Shown here piece after piece: positions 16,277 through 25,099 of a stretch of DNA of 64,000 bases. Position 1 is the first letter of the stretch. Each line of letters starts with the position of its first letter. A model generated the notes under the pieces. It was not told the origin of the DNA, ran no database searches, and saw nothing but the letters and a program-made list of their open reading frames with translations. The DNA is taken from contig NC_010170.1 in assembly GCF_000067205.1 (NCBI RefSeq), positions 2,294,001 through 2,358,000 on the forward strand, written 5' to 3'. This DNA comes from Bordetella petrii (GTDB lineage Bacteria; Pseudomonadota; Gammaproteobacteria; Burkholderiales; Burkholderiaceae_B). A program made the translations under genes and the position numbers.

Positions 16277-17556
16277 TCGCCACGACCCTGATCCTGTTGC
16301 TGGTGCTGATCGGCATTTCGATTCCCGTGGGCGCCGCCCTGGGGGTGCTGGGCCTGATCCTCGACCCCCTGTATTCCATGCTGCCGCTGACACGCGCCAT
16401 CGGCGAAATCTCGTGGAGCGCGAACAACGAATTCCTGCTGGTGGCGATTCCGCTGTTCATCATGCTGGGCGAAGTGCTGCTGCGGTCGGGTTTCGCCGAG
16501 CGCATGTACAGCGCCATGAGCTTGTGGCTGTCGTGGTTGCCGGGCGGACTGATGCACGCCAACATCGGCGCCTCGACGCTGTTCTCGGCCACCTCGGGCT
16601 CCAGCGTCGCCACCGCGGCCACCGTGGGCACGGTCGCCCTGCCGCAGATCAAGAAATACGGCTACAACGAGCCGTTGTTCCTGGGCAGCCTGGCCGCCGG
16701 CGGCACGCTGGGCATCCTGATTCCGCCGTCGATCAACCTGGTGATCTATGGCGTGCTGACCAATTCGTCGGTGCCCAAGCTGTACCTGGCCGGCATCTTG
16801 CCGGGTTTCGGCCTGGCGATGCTGTTCATGTTGACTGTGGCGGTGGCCTGCGTGCTGCGGCCGCAATGGGGCGGGCACAAGATCAGCGCCACGATGGCGC
16901 AGCGCCTGGCCAGCCTGGTGCACCTGGCGCCGCCGCTGGGCATTTTCTTCCTGGTGGTGGGCTCGATCTACGCCGGCCTGGCCACGCCCACCGAGGCGGC
17001 CGCGCTGGGCGTGCTGGGCGCCCTGATACTGGCGGCCTGCTTCGGCCGCTTGACCTTCGCCATGCTGCGCGACGCTATCGAAGGCACCATGCGCTCCACT
17101 GCCATGATCATGCTGATCGTCATCGCAGCCAGCTTCCTGAACTTCGTGCTGTCCGCCACCGGCATCACCGACGCGCTGACCCGGTCGATTACCGGCCTGG
17201 GCCTGTCGCCGGGCTGGATGCTGTTGATACTGGTGCTGTTCTACCTGGTGCTGGGCTGCTTCATGGAAACGCTGTCGATGATGATCACCACGATCCCCAT
17301 CGTGGCGCCCATCATGATCGCCATGGGCTATGACCCGATCTGGCTGGGCATCGTCATCATCGTGCTGGTAGAGGCCGCGCTGATCACGCCGCCGGTGGGG
17401 CTGAACCTGTTCGTGGTGCAAAGCTTGCGCAAGAGCGGCAGCATGGGCGCCGTCATCGTGGGCAGCCTGCCGTTCGTGTTCGCCATGTTCTTGATGCTGG
17501 CGCTGCTGGCGTTCTTTCCCGACCTGGCCCTGTGGCTGCCGCGCGTGTTCGGCTGA
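16273..17556 (+). CDS. TRAP transporter large membrane subunit (DctM family)
   Basis: The 427-residue permease has about twelve membrane segments and the conserved GASTLFSATSGSSVATAATVG and GILIPPSINLVIYG stretches (given in part) of DctM. It uses the sodium gradient to import the ligand delivered by the binding protein. It is translationally coupled to the DctQ gene (ATGA). Confidence 0.92.
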   Translation: MIATTLILLLVLIGISIPVGAALGVLGLILDPLYSMLPLTRAIGEISWSANNEFLLVAIPLFIMLGEVLLRSGFAERMYSAMSLWLSWLPGGLMHANIGASTLFSATSGSSVATAATVGTVALPQIKKYGYNEPLFLGSLAAGGTLGILIPPSINLVIYGVLTNSSVPKLYLAGILPGFGLAMLFMLTVAVACVLRPQWGGHKISATMAQRLASLVHLAPPLGIFFLVVGSIYAGLATPTEAAALGVLGALILAACFGRLTFAMLRDAIEGTMRSTAMIMLIVIAASFLNFVLSATGITDALTRSITGLGLSPGWMLLILVLFYLVLGCFMETLSMMITTIPIVAPIMIAMGYDPIWLGIVIIVLVEAALITPPVGLNLFVVQSLRKSGSMGAVIVGSLPFVFAMFLMLALLAFFPDLALWLPRVFG

Positions 17557-17599
17557 CGCGCGGGCCGTTTTCTTCACCGAGTTTCATGCAGGAACCATC

Positions 17600-18283
17600 A
17601 TGAAAGCTGTATTCCAAGTCGAGTCCGAAGGCGCTGTCCACAGCCTGGAAACCGATATTCGCAACCTGGTGGTGGCGGGCTGGGCCGGGCGCGACCGCGC
17701 CGCCATCGAGCATCACATTGAAGAGCTGGCCGCCATCGGCGTGCCGCGCCCCAGCAGCGTGCCGCTGTACTACCGCATTGCCGACAATCAACTGACGCAG
17801 GCCGCCCGCATCCAGGCCGTGGGCGATGCCTCGTCGGGCGAAGTCGAGACCTTCGTGTTCGCCGTCGACGGCGAGCTGTATGTCAGCATCGCCTCGGACC
17901 ACACCGATCGCAAGCTGGAATCGCACAGCGTGGCCTTGTCCAAGCAGGTATGCGCCAAGCCGGTGGGCACCGCCGCGTGGCGGCTGGCGGACGTGGCCGA
18001 CTACTGGGACGAGCTGGAAGTGCGCGCGTACATCATCGAGAACGGCGTTCAGGTGCTGTACCAGGAAGGCACGCTGGCGTCGCTGCGCACGCCGGCCGAA
18101 CTGATCGCTGGCTACACGCAGGGCGGCGCGCTGCCCGATGGCACGGGCATGACGTGCGGCACCGTGGCGGCCATCGGCGGCATCCGCCCGTCTACGGTCT
18201 TCATCATGGAGCTGTCCGACCCGCGCCGCCAGCGGGTGCTGCGCCACCGCTATGATGTCGAGGTCTTGCCCGAGGTGGCCTGA
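17600..18283 (+). CDS. DUF2848 family protein
   Basis: The 227-residue soluble protein matches the DUF2848 pattern: VAGWAGRDRAAIEHHIEELAA near the N-terminus, PLYYRIADN, FVFAVDGELYVSIASDHTDR (in part) and the C-terminal MTCGTVAAIGG block. The family resembles fumarylacetoacetate-hydrolase-like enzymes and travels with amidases and TRAP genes; its reaction is unproven. It lies 43 bases after dctM and 60 before the amidase gene, in one operon. Confidence 0.82.
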   Translation: MKAVFQVESEGAVHSLETDIRNLVVAGWAGRDRAAIEHHIEELAAIGVPRPSSVPLYYRIADNQLTQAARIQAVGDASSGEVETFVFAVDGELYVSIASDHTDRKLESHSVALSKQVCAKPVGTAAWRLADVADYWDELEVRAYIIENGVQVLYQEGTLASLRTPAELIAGYTQGGALPDGTGMTCGTVAAIGGIRPSTVFIMELSDPRRQRVLRHRYDVEVLPEVA

Positions 18284-18343
18284 GGCCCCCGGGCAGCCAC
18301 GATATCCACCGATTTGCACGCCGCGCCGCGGCACGAGGATCTC

Positions 18344-19699
18344 ATGCTTGCCACCTTGAACGACACCACCGCCGCCTTGCAGCAAGGCAGCACCAGTTCC
18401 GTTGCATTGACCGAAGCCGCGCTGGCCCGTGCGCAAGACCCGGCCGGCGAGGGCGCGCGCGTGTTCACGCGCGTGTATGCCGACCAGGCGCGCGCCGCCG
18501 CGCAGGCTTCCGACATGCTGCGCGCAGCCGGGCTGGCCCGTTCGCCCATCGACGGCCTGCCGGTCTCCATCAAGGATCTGTTCGACGTGGCGGGCGAAAC
18601 CACGCTGGCCGGCTCGGTGGCCCGCCAGGGCGAACCCGCGGCCGACGAGCATGCGGTGGTGGTGCAGCGCCTGCTGGCGGCGGGCGCCGTCATCATCGGC
18701 CGCACCAACATGGTGGAATTCGCCTATTCGGGCCTGGGCATCAACCCGCACTACGGCACCCCGCTGAACCCCTGGGACCGCGCCACCGGGCGCATTCCCG
18801 GCGGCTCGTCGTCGGGGGCGGCGGTGTCGGTCACCGACGGCATGGCGCTGGGCGCCATCGGCTCGGATACCGGCGGCTCGGTGCGCATTCCGGCTGCGCT
18901 GTGCGGCCTGGCCGGCTTCAAGCCCAGCGCCTGGCGCGTGTCCATGGCCGGGGTGCTGCCGCTGTCGACCAGCCTGGATTCGATCGGCCCCCTGGCGCCC
19001 ACGGTGCGCTGTTGCGCCACGCTGGACGCCATACTCGCGGGCGACGAAGTGGCTGAATGGCAGCCGGCCGAGCTGGACGGCCTGCGCCTGGCCGTGCCCA
19101 CCACCCTGGCGCTGGACGGCATGGACGCGCATGTTTCGCAGGCTTTCGCCGACGCGCTGTCGCGCCTGTCGGCGGCCGGCGCGCGCATCGAAGAAATCGA
19201 AGTGCCCGAATTCGCCCAGCTGGCGGCCATCAACGCCAAGGGCGGCTTCACCGCCTCGGAAGCCTGGGGCTGGCACCGCGACCTGATCGCCCGCAAGGCC
19301 GACCGCTACGATCCGCGCGTGGTGTCGCGCATCCGGCGCGGCCAGGAGATGTCGGCCGCCGACTACCTCGACCTGCTCGATGCGCGCGAGGCCTGGGTGG
19401 CGGCGGTGGAACACCGCATCGCCCGCTACGATGCGCTGTTGCTGCCTACCGTGCCGGTGGCGGCGCCCACTGTGGCCGAGGTCACCGCCAGCGACGACGC
19501 GTACTACGCGGCCAATGGCCTGATCCTGCGCAACCCCACGTTGATCAACTTCCTGGACGGCTGCGCGGCGTCGGTGCCGTGCCATTCGCCCGGCAGCGCG
19601 CCCGCCGGCCTGATGGTGGCCGGCGCCAACGGCGCCGACCGCCGCATTTTGTCGATCAGCATGGCCATCGAAGACCTGCTGGGATTCCCGCATCCATAG
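18344..19699 (+). CDS. Amidase (amidase signature family)
   Basis: The 451-residue cytoplasmic enzyme has the Ser-Ser-Lys triad: K77 in VSIKDLF, Ser155/156 in PGGSSSGAA and Ser179 in GSDTGGSVRIP. It hydrolyses a carbon-nitrogen amide bond, probably of the compound imported by the TRAP system. The ATG at 18344 has GAGG upstream and is preferred over 18314. A palindromic repeat begins in its stop codon, between it and the next operon gene. Confidence 0.9.
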   Translation: MLATLNDTTAALQQGSTSSVALTEAALARAQDPAGEGARVFTRVYADQARAAAQASDMLRAAGLARSPIDGLPVSIKDLFDVAGETTLAGSVARQGEPAADEHAVVVQRLLAAGAVIIGRTNMVEFAYSGLGINPHYGTPLNPWDRATGRIPGGSSSGAAVSVTDGMALGAIGSDTGGSVRIPAALCGLAGFKPSAWRVSMAGVLPLSTSLDSIGPLAPTVRCCATLDAILAGDEVAEWQPAELDGLRLAVPTTLALDGMDAHVSQAFADALSRLSAAGARIEEIEVPEFAQLAAINAKGGFTASEAWGWHRDLIARKADRYDPRVVSRIRRGQEMSAADYLDLLDAREAWVAAVEHRIARYDALLLPTVPVAAPTVAEVTASDDAYYAANGLILRNPTLINFLDGCAASVPCHSPGSAPAGLMVAGANGADRRILSISMAIEDLLGFPHP

Positions 19700-19729
19700 G
19701 TGTCTGACAAGGTGTCAGGCACGATACCT
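19698..19729 (+). repeat. Palindromic GGTGTCTGAC repeat, divergent copy
   Basis: GGTGTCTGACA and the partly matching TGTCAGGCACGATACC form a hairpin between the amidase and the DUF1445 gene. It is the most diverged copy of the family and the only one inside an apparent operon, where it could reduce read-through. Confidence 0.6.
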
Positions 19730-19736
19730 ACCGACC

Positions 19737-20531
19737 ATGACACATACCCCACAATCCGGCACGGCGTATCGCGCGCGCCTCGAGGCGCGCGCCGGCCGCC
19801 TGGCCGGCCCCACGGCCAATCTGGCGCCCGGCCATGTACAAGCCAACCTGGCGATCCTGCCGGCCGACGTGGCTGGCGATTTCCTGCGTTTCTGCCAGCG
19901 CAACCCCAAGCCGTGCCCGCTGCTGGCGGTGTCCGAGCCTGGCGATCCCGCGCTGCCCAGCCTGGGGCACGACATCGACGTGCGCAGCGACATCCCGCGC
20001 TACCGCGTCTGGCGCGACGGCCAACTGGCGGGCGAACCCACCGACGTGCGCGACCTGTGGCGCGACGACCTGGTGGCCTTCCTGATCGGCTGTTCGTTTT
20101 CGTTCGAAGAAGCCATGCTCGACAACGGCCTGCCGGTGCGCCACATCGAACAGGGCTGCAACGTGCCCATGTATCGCACGTCTATCCCCACCGAGCCGGC
20201 GGGGCCGTTCCGCGGCCCCTTGGTGGTGTCGATGCGGCCGCTGAAGGCGGCCGACGCCATCCGCGCCATCCAGGTAACGTCGCGCTTTCCCTCGGTGCAT
20301 GGCGCGCCGGTGCACCTGGGCGACCCGGCCCAGATCGGCATCGCCGATATCAACCGGCCCGACTACGGCGACGCGGTAGAGATCCGGCCTGGCGAGATTC
20401 CTGTGTTCTGGGCCTGCGGCGTCACGCCGCAGTCGGTCGTGGCGGCCGTGCGCCCCAAGTTCTGCATCACCCACGCACCGGGCCACATGCTGGTGACAGA
20501 CTTGCTCAACAGCCGGATGGCGGTGCTGTAG
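19737..20531 (+). CDS. DUF1445 / YcsI family putative hydro-lyase
   Basis: The 264-residue protein has the family landmarks NLAILPADVAGDFLRFCQRNP (in part), FLIGCSFSFEEAML, CNVPMYRTSIP and FWACGVTPQ with the terminal HAPGHMLVTD. Some relatives act as D-glutamate cyclases, so a role in handling amino-acid or lactam derivatives would fit an operon with an amidase, but this is inference. The start lies 37 bases after the amidase stop. Confidence 0.85.
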   Translation: MTHTPQSGTAYRARLEARAGRLAGPTANLAPGHVQANLAILPADVAGDFLRFCQRNPKPCPLLAVSEPGDPALPSLGHDIDVRSDIPRYRVWRDGQLAGEPTDVRDLWRDDLVAFLIGCSFSFEEAMLDNGLPVRHIEQGCNVPMYRTSIPTEPAGPFRGPLVVSMRPLKAADAIRAIQVTSRFPSVHGAPVHLGDPAQIGIADINRPDYGDAVEIRPGEIPVFWACGVTPQSVVAAVRPKFCITHAPGHMLVTDLLNSRMAVL

Positions 20532-20570
20532 GCTGTTATTCGGGCGCCGCCAGGGGGCTTCAGGCGTATT

Positions 20571-20604
20571 CAGGTGTCTGACTCCCGAAGGGTGTCAGAC
20601 ACCG
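20571..20604 (+). repeat. Palindromic GGTGTCTGAC repeat (orientation A)
   Basis: GGTGTCTGACTCCC and GGGTGTCAGACACC halves form a near-perfect hairpin. It pairs with the inverted copy at 20631 across a 26-base spacer. It lies between convergent genes (DUF1445 and the porin). Confidence 0.85.
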
Positions 20605-20630
20605 TACTGCAGAGAAGGCTGTGGCACACA

Positions 20631-20666
20631 TCGGTGTCTGACACCCTGAGGGAGTCAGACACCTGA
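20631..20666 (-). repeat. Palindromic GGTGTCTGAC repeat (orientation B)
   Basis: This is the reverse-complement form of the copy at 20571 (GGTGTCTGACACCC / GGGAGTCAGACACC). Together they make a 96-base inverted unit matching the one at 33050-33145. Just downstream, CTGAATCATGCTGCCTGCGT occurs twice in tandem (about 20664-20715). Confidence 0.85.
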
Positions 20667-20734
20667 ATCATGCTGCCTGCGTCGTGCTTCCTGAATCATG
20701 CTGCCTGCGTCGTGCTTTCTGCCGGCCGTGCCGG

Positions 20735-21793
20735 TCAGAAAATATGCCGGAAGCCCACGGCCGCGCCAAGCTGGCTGCTGCCGCCGTTGATCTCGTCGCG
20801 GGCGGCGTCTTTCACCTTGTTGTAGTCGACGGTGGCGTACACCTGCGAACGCTTCGACAAGGCGTATTCGGCCACCGCCACCAGGGCATAGCGCTTGCCC
20901 TTGTCGCCCGACTCCGCCACGTTCTTGCTGCGGTCGTAGTAGGCGGCGCCGGTAACGGCCCAGCGCGGCGTGGCCTGCCAGGTCACGCCAGCGAAATAGC
21001 CGTCGTCTTTGCGGTCCAGGCCGGGCATGGGCGTGCCCCCCATCACGGCGTTCACGAAGCCGGTTTCGTCGCGGCCGTTGAAGTAGCCCGCGAACAGCTT
21101 GGCGCTGTCGAACTGGTACGAGGCGTTCAGGTTCCACACGCGCTGGCGGTCGTCGGAATTGGTGTCCGAATACGTCTGCTGGTAGGCGCCGCCCAGCGCG
21201 AGCTGGCCGAACGTATAGCGCAGCGAGGCGCCGTACTGCGAGCCCACCTTGTGGTCGTCGTAGTCTTCGCCGTTGGCGTACGACAGCACCAGCGCCAGCC
21301 CGCCCAGCGTATTCGAGTAGGTGAACATATTGCCGGTGCGCACGCGCGACATGGCGGCGGGCAGCCAGGCATTCTGGTCGTAGTTGCCAACGGTCAGCGG
21401 ATCGAAGTGGTCGGCCAGCAGGTTGAACATGGGCGTGTTCTGCAGGCCCAGGGTCAGGGTGCCGATCGCGCCGCCATCCAGCCCCAGGTAGGCCAGCCGG
21501 CTGAAGGTTTTGTCGGGGTCGGACCCGTTGCCGTTCTGCATGCTGAAGCCGTTTTCCAGGCGGAAGAACGCCTTCATGCCGTCGCCCAGGTCTTCGGTGC
21601 CGCGCAGGCCCCAACGGCTGTTGGAGATGGCGCCGTTGGCCAGGCCGAAGCGGCTGCCGTCGTCCTGGCTGCTACGGCTGAGATAGCGCATGCTGATATC
21701 GGCGATACCGTACAGCGTAACGCTGGTTTGCGCCGCGGCGGTGCCCGCGGCCAGCCCGGTCAGGGCCAGCAGCGCGATCGCGGTTTTCTTCAT
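20735..21793 (-). CDS. Gram-negative general porin
   Basis: The 352-residue outer-membrane protein has a signal peptide ending TAAAQ, then SVTLYGIAD, repeated aromatic beta-strands and a terminal phenylalanine (AVGFRHIF), as in the betaproteobacterial Porin_4 family. GGAGG sits eight bases before the ATG at 21793. It follows the second TRAP system by 135 bases on the same strand and may carry its substrate through the outer membrane. Confidence 0.92.
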   Translation of the reverse strand: MKKTAIALLALTGLAAGTAAAQTSVTLYGIADISMRYLSRSSQDDGSRFGLANGAISNSRWGLRGTEDLGDGMKAFFRLENGFSMQNGNGSDPDKTFSRLAYLGLDGGAIGTLTLGLQNTPMFNLLADHFDPLTVGNYDQNAWLPAAMSRVRTGNMFTYSNTLGGLALVLSYANGEDYDDHKVGSQYGASLRYTFGQLALGGAYQQTYSDTNSDDRQRVWNLNASYQFDSAKLFAGYFNGRDETGFVNAVMGGTPMPGLDRKDDGYFAGVTWQATPRWAVTGAAYYDRSKNVAESGDKGKRYALVAVAEYALSKRSQVYATVDYNKVKDAARDEINGGSSQLGAAVGFRHIF

Positions 21794-21928
21794 GGTGTTT
21801 CCTCCCGTACAACTTTTACTTGTCCGGCTCGTGGCCGGTGCAGGTTGCCGGTGGCGCGGCAGCGGATGGTTGCCGCGCAGCCGGCTGACAATGCGCCGGC
21901 CCCTCGAGGGGGCCGGCACGCCTTCTGT

Positions 21929-23230
21929 TTACATGCGCATGTGCTGGGGCAGCCACGTCGCAATGCCGGGCACCAAATACAGCAGCAGCACCGCGACGAT
22001 CATCAGGAAGAACATCGGCAGCGAGGCCCGTGCAATGTACGGCAGCTCGCGGCCGGTCATGCCCGACAGCACGAACAGGTTGAAGCCCACCGGCGGGGTG
22101 ATCTGCGCCATTTCCACCACGAACACCACGAAGATGCCGAACCAGATCAGGTCGATGCCGGCCGCCTGCACCGTGGGCAGCAACACGCCCATGGTCAGCA
22201 CCACGATAGAGATGCCGTCCAGGAAGCAGCCCAGCACGACGAAGAATGCCATCAGCGCCATGACCAGCCAGAACTGCGACAGCCCCAGGCCGCCGATCCA
22301 TTCGGCCAGCGCGCGCGGCAGGCCGATGTAGCCCATCGACAGCGTAAGGAACTGCGCGCCGGCCAGGATCAGCGCGATCATGCAGTACAGGCGGGTGGCG
22401 CCCATCAGCGATTGCGTGAAGGTCTTGCGCGACAGCGAGCCTTGCAGGGCCGAAAGGACCAGCGCGCCCACCACGCCAATGGCGGCGGCCTCGGTGGCCG
22501 TGGCAATGCCGGCGTAGATGGAGCCCAGCACGGCGGCGATCAGCAGCAGCACGGGAATCAGGTGGCGCGACTGGTACAGCTTCTGGCCCAGCGACATGTG
22601 CTCGTCGGCCGCCGGTATGCTGCCGCGGTTGCGCAGCGCCCACCAGGCGATGTACCCCATGAACAGCGCCGCCAGCATGATGCCTGGCAGGATGCCGGCG
22701 ATGAACAGGCGCGCGATGGACACGTCGGCCGCCACGCCGTAGACGATCATGATGATGGACGGCGGAATCAGCAGGCCCAGGGTGCCGGCGCCCGACAGCG
22801 TGCCCAGCACCTTGTCTTCGGGGTAGCCGCGTCGCTTGAGTTCCGGGATGGTCATCTTGCCCACGGTGGCGCAGGTGGCCGCCGACGAGCCCGATACCGC
22901 CGCGAAAATCGCGCAGCCAATGACGTTGGTGTGCAGCAGCCGGCCGGGCAGGCGGTTCAGCCAGGGGGCAAGGCCCTTGAACAGGTCTTCGGACAGCCGG
23001 GTGCGAAACAGGATCTCGCCCATCCAGAGGAACAGCGGCAGGGCGGTCAGCGTCCAGCTGGATGCCGCGCCCCAGATGGTAACGGCCATGGCGTCGCCGG
23101 CCGGGCGGCTGGAAAAGATCTCCATGCCGATCCAGGCGGTGCCGGCCAGGGTCAGGCCGACCCACACGCCACAGCCGAGCAACGCGAAGATCGAGATGAT
23201 CAGCAGGGTAATGACCAGGACTTCATTCAT
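21929..23230 (-). CDS. TRAP transporter large membrane subunit (DctM family), second system
   Basis: The 433-residue permease has about twelve membrane segments and the DctM blocks AVSGSSAATCATVGKMTIPE and LGLLIPPSIIMIVYG. It starts at ATG 23230, overlapping the DctQ stop by eight bases; the in-frame ATG at 23284 lies deeper in dctQ. It is probably expressed with the binding protein and small subunit upstream and the porin downstream. Confidence 0.92.
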   Translation of the reverse strand: MNEVLVITLLIISIFALLGCGVWVGLTLAGTAWIGMEIFSSRPAGDAMAVTIWGAASSWTLTALPLFLWMGEILFRTRLSEDLFKGLAPWLNRLPGRLLHTNVIGCAIFAAVSGSSAATCATVGKMTIPELKRRGYPEDKVLGTLSGAGTLGLLIPPSIIMIVYGVAADVSIARLFIAGILPGIMLAALFMGYIAWWALRNRGSIPAADEHMSLGQKLYQSRHLIPVLLLIAAVLGSIYAGIATATEAAAIGVVGALVLSALQGSLSRKTFTQSLMGATRLYCMIALILAGAQFLTLSMGYIGLPRALAEWIGGLGLSQFWLVMALMAFFVVLGCFLDGISIVVLTMGVLLPTVQAAGIDLIWFGIFVVFVVEMAQITPPVGFNLFVLSGMTGRELPYIARASLPMFFLMIVAVLLLYLVPGIATWLPQHMRM

Positions 23231-23723
23231 GAGTTTGCTGCGAAGAGGGAGCGGGCAGGCCGCGCAGGCGGCGCACGAGTTCATCGACCACGGACACCAG
23301 GAACAGCACGGTGCCCACCGCCATGGCGATCTGGGGAATCCAGAGCGGCGTGGCGTCGTTCGCGGTGGATATGTCGTTGTAGAGCCGCGAGTCGTGCACC
23401 AGCTTGATGCTGAAGTAGGCGAAAGCCGCGGCCAGCACGGCGCCTGCCGCCAGCGCGAAGATGTCGAGCCGCCGGCCGTTGCGCGCGGCCAGCGAATTCA
23501 GCAGCAGCGTCACGCGGATATGTTCGCCGTGCTTGAAGGTGGTGGCCAGGGCCAGGAAGCCGGCCGCGGCCATGAAGTAGCCGGCGTATGCGTCGGTGCC
23601 GGGAATGTTCCAGCCCATCTGGCGGGCAATGATGGCGGCCAGCACCGAGGCCAGCACGCCTATCATGCACAGGCCGGCCAAAAGGCCGGCCGCGCCGTAC
23701 AAAGTATCTAGAAAACGGCGCAT
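23223..23723 (-). CDS. TRAP transporter small membrane subunit (DctQ family), second system
   Basis: The 166-residue inner-membrane protein has four predicted membrane segments, GEHIRVTLLL between the second and third, and TPLWIPQIAMAVG near the end. It lies six bases after the binding-protein gene and overlaps the dctM gene by eight bases. Confidence 0.88.
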   Translation of the reverse strand: MRRFLDTLYGAAGLLAGLCMIGVLASVLAAIIARQMGWNIPGTDAYAGYFMAAAGFLALATTFKHGEHIRVTLLLNSLAARNGRRLDIFALAAGAVLAAAFAYFSIKLVHDSRLYNDISTANDATPLWIPQIAMAVGTVLFLVSVVDELVRRLRGLPAPSSQQTHE

Positions 23724-23729
23724 GCGGGC

Positions 23730-24704
23730 CTACATCTTGCGGTAGGCTTCGACCATGGCCTTGCCGTCGGCGCCAGAACGTTCCAGCCAATCGTCGATCA
23801 TGCGCTCGCCCACCTTGGTCAGGCCGGATTGCAGTTCGGGCGTCGGCGTGATGATTTCCAGGCCGTTCTTGGTCAGCTCTTGCTGGTACCACTTGTTCTT
23901 TTCTTCAGACAGCTTCCAGCCGCGTTCCTCGGCTTGCGCGCCGGCTTTCTTCAGGGCTTGCTGGGTGGCGGGGTCGAGCGCGTCGTAGGCCTTCTTGTTG
24001 ACGATGACGGCGTTCTTGGGCAGCCAGGCCTGGGTGTCGTACCACTTCTTGATGTACTCGTAGGTCTTGGTGTCGTAGCCGGTAGAGGCCGACGACATGT
24101 ACGAGTCGATCACGCCGGTGGCCATGGCCTGGGCCAGTTCCGCCTGCTGCACGGTAACGGGCTGCGCGCCCACCAGTTCGGCGATCTTGGCCGTAACCGG
24201 GCTGTAGGCGCGCCACTTCAGGCCTTTGAGGTCTTCGACTTTCTTCAGGTCTTTATTGGCGAAAATGCCTTGCGGCGGCCAGGCCACCGCGTACAGCAGC
24301 ATCATGCCTTGCGAGGCCAGTTTCTTTTCCAGGTAGGGCTTCTGGGCCTGGTACAGCTTGAACGAGGCGGGGTAGCCGGTGGCCAGGAAAGGCAGGCCGT
24401 CCAGCGCATACACCGGGTCTTCGTTGGCGTAGTTGGTGAGCAGGATCTCGCCGATCTGCGCCTGGTTGCCCTGCACGGCGCGCTTGATCTCGGGGGCCTT
24501 GTACAGCGAGGCGTTGTTGTGCAGCGTGATCTTCAGCTTGCCGCCCGACAGGCTTTCGACGTCTTTGATGAACGTGTTCAGGTTCTCGACATGGAAGTTG
24601 CTGGCGGGGTAGGCGCTGGGCAGGTCCCAGGTCGTCTGTGCGGTGGCGCCGGCGCTGAAAGCCAGCACGAAGCTGCCGGCCAGCAGGGAGAGTTTCTTGT
24701 TCAT
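23730..24704 (-). CDS. TRAP transporter solute-binding protein, second system
   Basis: The 324-residue product has a signal peptide ending AGATAQ and the DctP fold (WDLPSAYPASNFHVEN, later LKGLKWRAYSPVTAK with the ligand-binding arginine region). Its substrate is unknown. The divergent hydantoinase/oxoprolinase gene suggests a cyclic amide such as 5-oxoproline or a hydantoin. It starts at 24704, after GGATCTCCC. Confidence 0.9.
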   Translation of the reverse strand: MNKKLSLLAGSFVLAFSAGATAQTTWDLPSAYPASNFHVENLNTFIKDVESLSGGKLKITLHNNASLYKAPEIKRAVQGNQAQIGEILLTNYANEDPVYALDGLPFLATGYPASFKLYQAQKPYLEKKLASQGMMLLYAVAWPPQGIFANKDLKKVEDLKGLKWRAYSPVTAKIAELVGAQPVTVQQAELAQAMATGVIDSYMSSASTGYDTKTYEYIKKWYDTQAWLPKNAVIVNKKAYDALDPATQQALKKAGAQAEERGWKLSEEKNKWYQQELTKNGLEIITPTPELQSGLTKVGERMIDDWLERSGADGKAMVEAYRKM

Positions 24705-25099
24705 GGGAGATCCTTCGTAGGGAGTCATGGACGGATGGCCTTGCGGGCATCGCGGAAACACCGCGGCGCTTTGCCGCGGCTGTCACAAACTGTGCAATTC
24801 TATGATGCAAGGGGCAGTCGCAGGCCCTGGAAAGCGCGGTGCTAGGGGTAATTCCTAGGGCTTTTTCGTAATCTGCGCGACGCTGCGCGAGCGACTGGCG
24901 CGGTGCTTGATGCTTAAAGCGAATGCGCTTCGGGCGTCGCTGCATGGGGCCCATGCCGGCCTCATTTTCGGGGGGGACGAAGATGCCATCGAAAGTGGTC
25001 CTGGCGGCGCCCGAAAGCGCAGGATCGTGATAATTTTTTGTTGATGAAATGTAGATAAATTATTAGTATTTCGTCTACATCGATTCTGCGGAGCATTCC
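24705..25099. other. 395-base divergent control region
   Basis: The region separates the minus-strand TRAP operon from the plus-strand MarR/hydantoinase genes. It holds no gene. An A/T-rich segment at 25029-25082 contains an inverted repeat (separate entry), and TCACAAACTGTGCAATTCTA (24781-24800) is a candidate promoter zone for the TRAP side. Confidence 0.55.
25049..25080. promoter_or_regulatory. Putative operator for the MarR-like regulator
   Basis: ATGTAGA (25049-25055) and TCTACAT (25074-25080) form a perfect 7-bp inverted repeat around an A/T-rich centre, with further partial symmetry (AAAT and ATTT). It ends 19 bases before the regulator start, which fits autoregulation and control of both divergent units. 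The assignment is inferred from position. Confidence 0.5.

Noticed and set aside
20684..23407. 907-codon plus-strand open frame
   Set aside because: It lies antisense to the porin and second TRAP genes; its Gln/His/Gly/Arg-rich product is the usual mirror of high-GC codon use.
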